A stretch of DNA of 64,000 nt from JAFDWR01 sp038216655 (lineage in GTDB: Bacteria > Armatimonadota > Fimbriimonadia > Fimbriimonadales > Fimbriimonadaceae), in assembly GCA_038216655.1 (NCBI GenBank), contig JBBQPZ010000008.1, positions 1 to 64,000 on the forward strand. Reading direction: 5' to 3'. Position 1 is the stretch's first letter. Every line of letters starts with the position of its first letter. The notes below the pieces were generated by a model, which was not told the DNA's origin, searched no databases, and worked only from the letters and a program-made list of their open reading frames with translations. Shown here in pieces: positions 31,249-39,886 of the stretch. Made by a program: the position numbers and the translations under genes.

Positions 31249-32151
31249 ATGTTGGATAGAAAAATCTGCAGTGTCGCGGTTCTTTCAACCGCGCTCTTTG
31301 TTGGTGCGCAAGCTCAGGTGAACGGCAAGATCGACAGTGGCGAGTACGGTTCCGCCCTCGCTCTTCAGCAGAATCCCACGGGATTCGGCGATAGCAACAC
31401 CGGAGCGGTGGATCTCGCGAACGGCTCGGAACTCGACGGCGCGTACGGCAAGATCAGCGGGGGCAACCTCTACATCATGCTGACGGGCAACCTCGAGACG
31501 AACTTTAACAAGCTCGACATCTTCATCGACTCGGGCGCGGGCGGACAGAATTTGCTCTCCGGAACTTCCGGCCAGGGCAACCAGAACAAGTTTGAGGGAA
31601 TGACCTTCGACACCGGATTCGGTGCCGACTTCTGGCTCTCTCTTACAGGCGGCGGCTCGCCTTCCACGATCTTCGTCGACCAGGCCGGGCTCTCTGGCGG
31701 GGTCTGGGGTGGCAACTACCTGGGTTCGACCAGCTACGGTTCGAACGGAGCATTGACGGGTGGCGGCGGACCTGCGGGAATCCTGGCGACGATCGACAAC
31801 AGCAACGTCGCGGGCGTAGATGGCGCGGCGGTCAACAATCCGGGAGCGGTCTTGACCGGAGCCGAGATCGCGGTGCCCCTGTCGGTGCTGGGCAACCCAG
31901 TGGGAGCCATTCGCGTGATGGCGTTTATCAATGGTTCCGGCCAGGACTACATGTCCAACCAGTTCCTCGGCTCGCTTCCCGCGAGTACGGGCAACCTCGG
32001 GAATAACGGAGGAGGAGCATTCGGCGGCTTCAACTTCAACCAGTACGCAGGAGAACAGTTCTTCACGGTCAACGCCGTGCCGGAACCGGCTACGCTGTTC
32101 GCGCTGGGTCTTGGCGTTTTGGCTCTCCGCCGACGCCGCCAGGGCAAGTAG
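31249..32151 (+). CDS. PEP-CTERM sorted extracellular protein
   Basis: A 300-residue protein with a signal peptide (SVAVLSTALFVGAQAQ), a Gly/Asn/Ser-rich beta domain, and a C-terminal sorting signal. The signal is VPEPATLFALGLGVLALRRRR: PEP motif, membrane helix and basic tail. Exosortase normally removes this tail and passes the protein to the cell surface or matrix. The strong GGAGGAA ribosome site (31238-31244) supports the ATG at 31249. A 7-bp hairpin (31205-31226) lies just upstream. The gene is 88 bases before the amylase and shares its LacI-type control region. Confidence 0.88.
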   Translation: MLDRKICSVAVLSTALFVGAQAQVNGKIDSGEYGSALALQQNPTGFGDSNTGAVDLANGSELDGAYGKISGGNLYIMLTGNLETNFNKLDIFIDSGAGGQNLLSGTSGQGNQNKFEGMTFDTGFGADFWLSLTGGGSPSTIFVDQAGLSGGVWGGNYLGSTSYGSNGALTGGGGPAGILATIDNSNVAGVDGAAVNNPGAVLTGAEIAVPLSVLGNPVGAIRVMAFINGSGQDYMSNQFLGSLPASTGNLGNNGGGAFGGFNFNQYAGEQFFTVNAVPEPATLFALGLGVLALRRRRQGK

Positions 32152-32239
32152 CCGCACAGGCTCGCCGTTGGCATTTCGTCGTGAGGGGACGCATCGAGTC
32201 CCCTCACGGCATGAGCCTCCCCAATTTGAGTTCTAGGGC

Positions 32240-35200
32240 ATGAAGAATTCTCTGACGCGCCTTTGGCTGCTCGTCCTTCTGCTGCTCGCGTCGGCAGGAA
32301 TTGCGTCGGCTCAGTTGCGGCGTCCGCCCGTTCGAATCCTTGGCTTTCTCGGCAATACCCAGATGTATCTTACGGGCGTAGGGGGCCTTCCCTTCCGCGG
32401 AGCGTTCGTCGAGCCAAACCAGAGCGTCACGGTCACGACGCAGACTTATCCGATCAGCTCGGGCCAAACCGTCACGCTGATCTACACCACCAACAATTGG
32501 GCATCTATGACGTCGGTCGCGATGCCGTTTGACCATAACGTCGGCAACAACTCCCAGTGGTTCACGGTCCTCGGCCCTCTGCCGAAAGGGTCCGACGTGC
32601 AGTTCTATCTTCGCGCCGACTCGGACAGTAGCGGGTCGTTGTACGACAACAACTCCGGACAGAACTTCGGTTACCTCAGTCGGTTCGAGCCGGCCGCTCG
32701 GAGAGGCGCGATCCTGCAGTGGTTTTCGACCGACTATCGAACGATCATGCAGCGTCTGCCGGAAGTAGTCCAGGCGGGCTATGGGGCGCTCTATTTGCCG
32801 CCGCCTCAGAAGTCGGCGGGTGGCGGTTTCAGCGTCGGATACAACCCGTTTGACCGATTTGATCTCGGCTCCCGCTTTCAACAGGGGACGGTGGGCACTC
32901 GCTACGGAACGGCGAGCGACCTTCAGAACCTGATTCGCCTCGCGCATCGGTTTGGGCTCGAGGTCTATTGCGACCTCGTCTTCAACCACAACGACAACCG
33001 GGGCAGTACCGCGATCAATGCCTACCCGGCGATGATTCCAGAAGACTTCCACATTCGGTCCTCGCAGGACACCGGAAACAACGAAGTCGACTTCAACAAT
33101 GCGCCTCCGTTCGGCTTTGGCACGCTCAATTACGACGTGGTCGGCCTCGCCGATATCGCTCAGGAGGATGGGAATCAGGTCGAGAACGGACCCTTCAACC
33201 TGCCCACGTACGCGACCTTCAATGGGTACGGTAAGCCGTCGTTCGTGCGGGATCTTGCGAGTCCGGATCTTTACCCCGGCCACTTGCCGGTCGCGGAAGA
33301 CGTGCGCCAGTATCTGCTGCGTTGGGGTTGGTGGCTGACGACTCAAGTGGGATTCGATGGGTACCGTCTCGACGCGGTGCGTCACACGCCACCGAACTTC
33401 TTCGGCTGGGTGCAGACCCAGCCGGGTCCCTTCGGGAGTGTGGGAAACCTGATTCCATACCTGTACTCGCTTAACCCCAACCTGTACATCTTTGGCGAGT
33501 GCTTCGACACAAGCGGCTACGACCAGCGCGAATATCTGAAGACGGGGATGAACATGCTTGACTTCAATCTGAAGTTCAATCTGGACAGCCTACTGAACTC
33601 CTCGGGCTTCGGCAGTCTGGGCAACACGATCACCAACGGCTACGGGATCGACTCCTCGCTCGGAATGACCTATGAATTAGGAGGACTGGCTACGGATACC
33701 GGTGTGGCGTTCATTCAGAGTCACGATAATGGTCCGCCTCAGGCGAACAACCTGGGCTACGCGTTCATCCTCACGCGGCCCGGATCGTCGATCGTCTACT
33801 ACGACGGGAACAACGAGAACCCGAGCGACTACTCGCAGTTCCCGAAGCCGGGTCGTTACGACGCGCTCGGGGCGGGGGGCGATACGATCACCCGGCTTGT
33901 CGACGCGCGGGATCGGTTCGGCCGCGGAACGCTGATCACGCGCTGGTCGAGCGACAACCTCGTGGTCTACGAGCGGCAGGTCAGCGGGTCGGGGGTCATG
34001 CTCGTCGGGCTCAACATTCGCGGTGATTTCACGGCGCTGAGTGCGCAGGTTCAGACGTCGTTCGCTCCTGGTACGGTGCTGACCGACCAGTCGGGTCAGA
34101 TGCCGGATGTCACCGTGGACGGCGCCGCGAAGGTCTCGCTGACGGTTCCTTCAAACAGCGTCCCCGGCATCACGAACAACGCGCGTGGCTACGTGATTTA
34201 TGCTCCTCGTGCGCCTTCTCCGGTCGCGGGGATCGAGCCGGTGACGGTCAAGGATGCTGTTCAGGGGACCACACTTCCCTACTCGACCTATACGAGCACC
34301 GTTCCGGCTTTTGGTCCTCCGGGTTCCTATCGGGCGACGACCACTACGAACGGCCAGATCGACCTGCAGATCCAGACCGACGCAGCGGGCGTCACCGCCG
34401 ATGTTGAAGTCGACTCCGGGGTGGCGGTTCCCGGCAAGGCGCTACTCTCGAACACGCCGGAGGGACTGGCGGACGGGTTCTTCCCGATCACCGCGGCGCA
34501 GCCGGGTAGCTTTGATACGGGGACGCTGGATCTGCGCGGCTTGGACGATGGTCTGCACCTTCTTCGCGTGCGCGTGTTTGCCGACACAGGCTCTCGGCCA
34601 GGGGTCTTCCAGGACTTCACCGTGTTCGTGTATCTGGCCAAGTCTCCGACGGCCGGCATCAACGGCGATCTCACGAAATACAGTGCCCCGCAAGTCGTCC
34701 AGAACTTGCTCTCGACGTCGAACTCGAATCGCCTCGACAGCATGGTAGTGAGCAACGACGACCAGTTCCTCTACGTCGGGTTGGCTGGCTCGGTCGACTC
34801 GTCATCGAGCTTCCTAAACGGGATGTCGCTTCTCATGAGTGTCAACGGAGCCGGAGCCCCCGATCTGAACCAGCTCGCGGACGACTCCGGAGAGGCGACC
34901 CGTCTGCTAAAAGACGCTCGGTTGCGGATGCCGAGTGGGTTTACGGCGGACTTCGGACTGAGCAGCTTCCGGGGCGCCGGGCTGAGTTCCGCACCCGAGG
35001 CACCGCAGAGCGGAGACCCGGTTTCGCCGTGGCCCATCGGCCCGGAGGCGGGACTCTTCCGGATCGACTCGCCCACTTCGAATTACTTCAAGGGCACGAA
35101 GGCGACGCTGGCCTGGCGAGCGCGGGCGAACAAGACCGACCCCGCCAGCGGCTTGGAAGCGGCGATCCCGCTCCGGTGTCTGTTTAAGACGCAGGCGATC

Positions 35201-35746
35201 ACGCCAGGTACCCAGATCGGGCTGATCGCCTACCTGGGGACTACCGGCGAGACTGGTTCGGTGTTCAAGTCGACCGACCCGAACCGGGCGGTGTTCGGCA
35301 ATCGACCGAAGCCAGTGGCGTACCTGACCAACCAGTTTCTCCCCACCCAGGCAGGCATCTTCAACGATCCCGGGACTGGGGCGGTGACCCTCAATCGGTT
35401 CTTCGCCTACAGCCTGGCGCTCGCGGGGAATGCGCCCGACATTTCGATCTCCCCGAGCTCGGTGACCGGGACGGCGCAGGGGAACATCGCCACTCAGCAG
35501 GTCGCGCTCTTTCCGTCAGACGCGACCACGTTCGGCCAACCCATGTACCTGGTTGTGAATCCCCACAGCAGTGGGGCGGTGCTGCTTAACGCGACGGGGA
35601 TCAGCATGATCTCTGGCCTGCCTTACATCAAGCTGCCGGCGCGCCTCCTCACGGATGGCCCGAGGAAGATCTACTTGACCTATTCGTTCACGAGTGCAAT
35701 GGGGACCCCGACCTTTGAATTGAAGCGCGGACCCGGCATTCCGTAG
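32240..35746 (+). CDS. Large secreted GH13 alpha-amylase family enzyme
   Basis: A 1168-residue exported protein (signal peptide near 1-24). The GH13 regions are all visible: region I DLVFNHN near residue 250, region II GYRLDAVRH with the nucleophile near 377, region III FGECFD with the acid/base near 419, and region IV QSHDN near 496. An N-terminal domain (30-150) looks like a starch-binding or CBM-type module. The last 500 residues include at least one Ig-like domain (ISPSSVTGTAQGNIATQQVALFP near the end). It should cut alpha-glucans outside the cell. LacI-type operators upstream of the preceding gene suggest sugar induction. A closing anchor motif is not seen. Confidence 0.9.
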   Translation: MKNSLTRLWLLVLLLLASAGIASAQLRRPPVRILGFLGNTQMYLTGVGGLPFRGAFVEPNQSVTVTTQTYPISSGQTVTLIYTTNNWASMTSVAMPFDHNVGNNSQWFTVLGPLPKGSDVQFYLRADSDSSGSLYDNNSGQNFGYLSRFEPAARRGAILQWFSTDYRTIMQRLPEVVQAGYGALYLPPPQKSAGGGFSVGYNPFDRFDLGSRFQQGTVGTRYGTASDLQNLIRLAHRFGLEVYCDLVFNHNDNRGSTAINAYPAMIPEDFHIRSSQDTGNNEVDFNNAPPFGFGTLNYDVVGLADIAQEDGNQVENGPFNLPTYATFNGYGKPSFVRDLASPDLYPGHLPVAEDVRQYLLRWGWWLTTQVGFDGYRLDAVRHTPPNFFGWVQTQPGPFGSVGNLIPYLYSLNPNLYIFGECFDTSGYDQREYLKTGMNMLDFNLKFNLDSLLNSSGFGSLGNTITNGYGIDSSLGMTYELGGLATDTGVAFIQSHDNGPPQANNLGYAFILTRPGSSIVYYDGNNENPSDYSQFPKPGRYDALGAGGDTITRLVDARDRFGRGTLITRWSSDNLVVYERQVSGSGVMLVGLNIRGDFTALSAQVQTSFAPGTVLTDQSGQMPDVTVDGAAKVSLTVPSNSVPGITNNARGYVIYAPRAPSPVAGIEPVTVKDAVQGTTLPYSTYTSTVPAFGPPGSYRATTTTNGQIDLQIQTDAAGVTADVEVDSGVAVPGKALLSNTPEGLADGFFPITAAQPGSFDTGTLDLRGLDDGLHLLRVRVFADTGSRPGVFQDFTVFVYLAKSPTAGINGDLTKYSAPQVVQNLLSTSNSNRLDSMVVSNDDQFLYVGLAGSVDSSSSFLNGMSLLMSVNGAGAPDLNQLADDSGEATRLLKDARLRMPSGFTADFGLSSFRGAGLSSAPEAPQSGDPVSPWPIGPEAGLFRIDSPTSNYFKGTKATLAWRARANKTDPASGLEAAIPLRCLFKTQAITPGTQIGLIAYLGTTGETGSVFKSTDPNRAVFGNRPKPVAYLTNQFLPTQAGIFNDPGTGAVTLNRFFAYSLALAGNAPDISISPSSVTGTAQGNIATQQVALFPSDATTFGQPMYLVVNPHSSGAVLLNATGISMISGLPYIKLPARLLTDGPRKIYLTYSFTSAMGTPTFELKRGPGIP

Positions 35747-35776
35747 GGACCATCTCCCGTCATACTAACGGGACCG

Positions 35777-36691
35777 ATGAAGCCTCGCGCCCTTCGCCCT
35801 GGCGATACCCTTACCCTCGTTTCTCCGGCCTCTCCCGTCGTCGCGGAGAAGCTGGAGCGTGCAATCAAGATGCTGACCGAGGCGGGCTATAGGGTGAAGA
35901 TCTCGCCGCACGCGTTCGATTCGACCGGATACCTTGCCGGCACCGACGCGAATCGGGCGGCGGACTTGCAGGCGGCATTCGATGACCCCGAGACCGACGC
36001 CGTCTACTGCACGCGCGGCGGCTATGGGTGCGTCCGGATGCTTCCCTATCTGGACTTCGACCGCATGGCCGCGAGCGGCAAGATGTTCCTTGGGTTCAGC
36101 GACGTCACCACGCTGCACCTGGCCCTCAACCGCCGAGGCTTGCCCACCGTGCATGCTCCGATGGGTCTCTCGTTCAGCGTAGACCGGGCCGAATGGGTGC
36201 TTGAATCTTTCTTGAATGTACTTATTGGCGGGGAACCGATCCCCGACGGGGCTACCAAAGGGACGACTCTGGTCGGCGGAGTGGCCGAGGGCATCGTGAC
36301 CGGAGGGTGCCTGTGCCTGCTTACCGACTCGATCGGGACTCCCGACGCGCTCGACGTGAAGGGCAAAATTGTGCTGATCGAGGACGTGGAAGAAGACCCG
36401 CACCGTGTGGATGCGATGCTCACCCACCTGATCACCGCGAACCTGATTCAGAGAGCTGCCGGGATCGTCGTAGGGGAGATGTCCGGCACCGACGAGCGAA
36501 GCGATCCGTCGATCGGCGCGCTACCTTGGCGCGAGATTGTCCGCGATCGGCTCACGCCGCTCGGGATCCCGACGATCTTCGACTTCCCATTCGGCCACCG
36601 GGCGAACATGCTCTCGCTTCCCCTTGGCATCCGTGCTCGACTTGACGCCGACGCTGGAACCCTGACCTATTTGGAATCTCTATGCTCCTAA
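35777..36691 (+). CDS. ldcA: LD-carboxypeptidase (peptidase S66)
   Basis: A 304-residue S66 family enzyme that trims the terminal D-alanine from tetrapeptides of peptidoglycan in recycling, or cleaves related microcin-type peptides. RPGDTLTLVSPASPV opens the protein. ARGGYG-like TRGGYGCVRMLPYLD comes next, then the nucleophilic serine in LGFSDVTTLHLAL. The C-terminal domain has EDVEEDPHRVDAMLTHL, with a catalytic glutamate, and the histidine in PFGHRANML. No signal peptide, so it is cytoplasmic. It overlaps the next gene by 10 bases. Confidence 0.9.
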   Translation: MKPRALRPGDTLTLVSPASPVVAEKLERAIKMLTEAGYRVKISPHAFDSTGYLAGTDANRAADLQAAFDDPETDAVYCTRGGYGCVRMLPYLDFDRMAASGKMFLGFSDVTTLHLALNRRGLPTVHAPMGLSFSVDRAEWVLESFLNVLIGGEPIPDGATKGTTLVGGVAEGIVTGGCLCLLTDSIGTPDALDVKGKIVLIEDVEEDPHRVDAMLTHLITANLIQRAAGIVVGEMSGTDERSDPSIGALPWREIVRDRLTPLGIPTIFDFPFGHRANMLSLPLGIRARLDADAGTLTYLESLCS

Positions 36692-38046
36692 GTCTTGTCC
36701 TCCTCCTCACCCCTCCCCGCATCTGGGAAAAGCCGGTCGCGCCGGGGCTCTCGTATCGCGAGGAAGTCGATCTGCAAACTCCGCGGATGATCCACATCCT
36801 CCGGTTCTCGCCGGGCGGAGCCACACGCGCCACGTGCGAACTCGGCGGGGGTGTGATTTACAAGGCGAACTCTACGAAGGGCCGCGGCACGGTCACCGAG
36901 ATGGTCCAGCGGACGGGCGCGGTCGCGGGGATCAACGGAGACTTCTTCCCCTTCACTGGCGACCCGCTCGGTCTGATGCTCCACGATGGGCGCTTGATCA
37001 GCCTGCCCTACATCACCAAGGCCACCCCACCCCAGTCGCGCGCCGCGTTTCTCTGGAACGACAAGGCCTCGCAGTTCGGAAACTCCTTCCGGTTCGACGG
37101 AACGGTCAAGATCGCGAACCATGAGGCAATGACCCTTGATGGGTTGAACCAGGAAGCCGCCGCGAATCAGCTTTGCCTTGAGACCCCCACCGCGGCGCTG
37201 GCTCGGGGCACCGCTCCGAATATCCACCTGGTGATCCGGATGACCACGATTGACGAGTCGCCATCTGGGACCTGCAAGGGAGAGGTTCGGGCGATCTTCA
37301 AGGATCAAACCAACGTGCCTGTTCCCGCCGGGAGCGTGGTGCTGACGGCGAGTGGAACCAAGGTTGCCTCTCTTGCCACGTCATTGGTCGGGGACCCCGT
37401 TTCCATCCAGTTCAAGCTCGACGGGCTCGACTTGCCCGACGCCCAGGAGGCGATCGGGGGCGGACCGATGTTGGTACATAACGGTCGCATCGCGGTCGAT
37501 GCGCTGGCGGAGGATTTCGACGCGGCGTTCTCGGGAAAGACCCACCCTCGTACGGCGATCGGTCGTCGGGCCGACGGCGAGATTTGGTTTGTGGTGGTGG
37601 ATGGCCGGCAGAAGGTGAGCGAGGGGATGTCATTGAACGACCTCGCCGCGTGGTTCCTCAACCACGGCTGTACCGAGGCGATTAACCTCGACGGTGGCGG
37701 TTCTAGTGCGATGAATCTGTTTGGCGCTTTGGTCAACCGTCCCAGCGATGGGGCTGAACGTCCGGTCGCAAACGGCGTGCTCTTCTACGCCTCCCGCCCC
37801 GCGGGCTCCTCCGCGACCGGGAGTATCCATGGACCGAAGGCGCTGCATATCGGCGAGGCGATCGACCTGAAGGTCGTCACCCCAAAGGGGGAGGTTGTGC
37901 CGAACGCCGAAGTCATTTGGGGTTGCACCGGGGTCGCGGCTTGGATCGACCAGGGCGGAACGGTACACGGCGTTAGCAAGGGCCCAGCGGTGGTGACGGG
38001 GAGCTTTCGCGGCACGTTGGTGACGATCAACATTCCGGTCGGGTAG
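36682..38046 (+). CDS. Exported NAGPA-type phosphodiester glycosidase
   Basis: A 454-residue protein with a short hydrophobic N-terminus. The central domain is of the phosphodiester glycosidase (NAGPA, DUF2233) family: AVAGINGDFFPFTGDPLGLML, AIGGGPMLV, PRTAIGRRADGEIWFVVVDGR and the signature INLDGGGSSAMNL. The last 80 residues form an Ig-like domain. Family members remove N-acetylglucosamine from phosphodiester links, and bacterial relatives probably act on cell-wall or capsule polymers. The start overlaps ldcA by 10 bases, hinting at a joint role in envelope turnover. Confidence 0.88.
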   Translation: MLLSLVLLLTPPRIWEKPVAPGLSYREEVDLQTPRMIHILRFSPGGATRATCELGGGVIYKANSTKGRGTVTEMVQRTGAVAGINGDFFPFTGDPLGLMLHDGRLISLPYITKATPPQSRAAFLWNDKASQFGNSFRFDGTVKIANHEAMTLDGLNQEAAANQLCLETPTAALARGTAPNIHLVIRMTTIDESPSGTCKGEVRAIFKDQTNVPVPAGSVVLTASGTKVASLATSLVGDPVSIQFKLDGLDLPDAQEAIGGGPMLVHNGRIAVDALAEDFDAAFSGKTHPRTAIGRRADGEIWFVVVDGRQKVSEGMSLNDLAAWFLNHGCTEAINLDGGGSSAMNLFGALVNRPSDGAERPVANGVLFYASRPAGSSATGSIHGPKALHIGEAIDLKVVTPKGEVVPNAEVIWGCTGVAAWIDQGGTVHGVSKGPAVVTGSFRGTLVTINIPVG

Positions 38047-38096
38047 GTAACTCCGGGCTCCGTCTGTGCCGCTTGCCGCGTCGTAAAGCATTAACC

Positions 38097-38492
38097 ATGC
38101 GATATCCGACGAAGATCGACACCTGGATCGCGGCGCTACTACTTGTTGGCCCAGTGCTGATCGCGGTCATCTCCGTCGCCGCTCGGGTCCCGGCGTTGCT
38201 CCTCGGGGTGGTTCCGCTCGCCCTGATTATCGAGCTACTGGTTTTGCCTTGCCACTACACCCTCAATGCGGACGAGTTGATCGTCCGATGTGGGTTGTTG
38301 CGGATCCCAATTCCCTATCGCCAGATTGAGAGCGTCCAACCCACTCGAAACCCGCTCAGCGCTCCCGCGATGTCACTTGACCGTGTCGAGATCGCCTATA
38401 GCAACCGTCGGATCATGGTGTCGCCGGTTCGGCGCGACGAGTTCATTGCGAAGTTGAACAACCGCATTAATGCGGCCAAGAAGGGGATCTAG
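38097..38492 (+). CDS. PH-domain membrane protein
   Basis: A 131-residue protein with two N-terminal membrane helices (about 9-30 and 35-55), followed by a bacterial PH-like domain: YTLNADELIVRCGLLRIPIPYRQIESVQPTRNP and VEIAYSNRRIMVSPVRRDEFI. Function unknown; relatives sit in the inner membrane with the domain in the cytoplasm. ATG at 38097 is preferred to the TTG at 38073. Confidence 0.78.
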   Translation: MRYPTKIDTWIAALLLVGPVLIAVISVAARVPALLLGVVPLALIIELLVLPCHYTLNADELIVRCGLLRIPIPYRQIESVQPTRNPLSAPAMSLDRVEIAYSNRRIMVSPVRRDEFIAKLNNRINAAKKGI

Positions 38493-38529
38493 CCTCCATC
38501 AGATGGCACATCTTTGATAGAATGCCCGC

Positions 38530-38985
38530 ATGAGAGCCTCCATCGCCCTAACGTTATGCGCGTTTAGCCTCTTGATCGGTTGCGGCGGACCCGCCGGCTC
38601 TGCGGCAAGCAATAGCAAGCTGATTGGGATCTGGCTGACCCAGGATACGACGAGCAGCACACCGAACATCGCGGTTCAATTCAGCCCGGACGGCAAGATG
38701 GAGTGCGATATCCGGAGCCAGGTGATGCTCATGGGTGGGCAGTTTGTGATCACGGGAACGTGGCGCGAAGCGGGTGACACGCTGTACACCACCAACAACG
38801 ATATGAGGATCGACGGGCTCAAGTTCGGGGAGGAAAAGGACAAGCAGAAGATCCTCGAGGTCGCAAAGTCGAAGCTCGGAATGGGCGTCGAAAAGGCCGC
38901 TACGATCAAGTGGCTGAACGACACCCAGTTCACAATGACGCAAGGAAGCGACGTCTCGACCTATACGAAGCGGCCAGGAAGCTAG
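38530..38985 (+). CDS. Lipoprotein of unknown function
   Basis: A 151-residue protein with a lipoprotein signal (CAFSLLIGCGGP, cysteine near residue 18). The domain after it contains LIGIWLTQDT, QFSPDGKMECDI and ITGTWREAGDTLYTT, the pattern of lipocalin-like DUF domains (GxW then a beta barrel). A similar but shorter gene is at 42235. It overlaps the stop of the convergent gene by four bases. Confidence 0.78.
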   Translation: MRASIALTLCAFSLLIGCGGPAGSAASNSKLIGIWLTQDTTSSTPNIAVQFSPDGKMECDIRSQVMLMGGQFVITGTWREAGDTLYTTNNDMRIDGLKFGEEKDKQKILEVAKSKLGMGVEKAATIKWLNDTQFTMTQGSDVSTYTKRPGS

Positions 38986-39413
38986 CGGTTCAGAAGTTCA
39001 CGGCGCTCGCGCTGAAGCTTCTGGAAGCTCTCTAAGCTACGCACGAACATCAGTGCGGCGAGCCCTAAGATCACCGTCGCTCCCGCGAAATACGGCCAAG
39101 AGGCACCTTTGGTGGTGGCTCCAAACCAACCGATCGCTAGCGCGGCGATACCGAGTAGCACACTGAGCACCTTCGGCCAGTGCATGTTGAACTCTTGGGA
39201 GAGGTAGCTCGGGATAGCCGCCTCGTGCTCGTCGCAGTATTGGTCGACGATCACCCAGGCACGATCCATCTTCATTGACAGCCGAATCGAAAGCATGTCC
39301 GCCAACAGTTGGCGCGAAATAGGACGATGCTCTTGTCGCGAGAGATTGATCTCCCGGCTGATCATCTCAGCGGGTTCCACGGACGTAGCATCGCTTTCGA
39401 CGGTAGTAGACAT
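38982..39413 (-). CDS. Unknown membrane protein
   Basis: A 143-residue protein. The first 80 residues are soluble and acidic/amphipathic (HRPISRQLLADMLSIRLSMKMDRAWVIVDQYCDE). Two adjacent membrane segments follow (about 84-100 and 106-122), then a basic coiled tail (SFQKLQRERRELLNR). No family recognised. Confidence 0.65.
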   Translation of the reverse strand: MSTTVESDATSVEPAEMISREINLSRQEHRPISRQLLADMLSIRLSMKMDRAWVIVDQYCDEHEAAIPSYLSQEFNMHWPKVLSVLLGIAALAIGWFGATTKGASWPYFAGATVILGLAALMFVRSLESFQKLQRERRELLNR

Positions 39414-39559
39414 ACATCACCCTCACCGAAATAATACAACAATTCAACAGGAGCCCCAAACTTGTCCCCCATTTCAGGGCATTTGGCATGGCGGAGTAGT
39501 GTATTTCCGCGACTCGTGCTAACCTTAAGAGGGGTTAAGTTTCGCCCCATGGAGAGTTT

Positions 39560-39838
39560 ATGCGCAAATTGATTACCCTCATCGCCCTCGTGGCGTCCGT
39601 TGCCGTCGTTTCTGCTGCCGGTCCGGTCAAGCCGCCAAAGGCCGCGCCCGCCGCCCCGACCTGCCCGGTCTGCCACATGGCCCTCACCAAGACGAAGACC
39701 AAGACCAACACGGTCGCGGTTCGTCTCAAGAAGGGTGGCCCGGTCCTTTACTGCTGCGCTGGCTGCAAGATGCCCGCCAGTGTGCTGGTTAAGCCGACCA
39801 AGCCGACGCCCCACCACATCAAGGGCAAGAGCAAGTAA
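39560..39838 (+). CDS. Small secreted cysteine-rich metal-binding protein
   Basis: A 92-residue protein with a signal peptide (LITLIALVASVAVVSAAG). The mature part carries CPVCHM and YCCAGCKM, two CxxC-like pairs about 35 residues apart, followed by PHHIKGKSK. Cysteine pairs with Met and His suggest copper or another soft metal; the layout resembles TRASH/YHS-type metal sites. No partner gene for metal transport is next to it. Confidence 0.75.
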   Translation: MRKLITLIALVASVAVVSAAGPVKPPKAAPAAPTCPVCHMALTKTKTKTNTVAVRLKKGGPVLYCCAGCKMPASVLVKPTKPTPHHIKGKSK

Positions 39839-39886
39839 TTCACTTCCTGATGGGGGCGGGCACCTTGGTGCCCGACCCTTTCGTGT

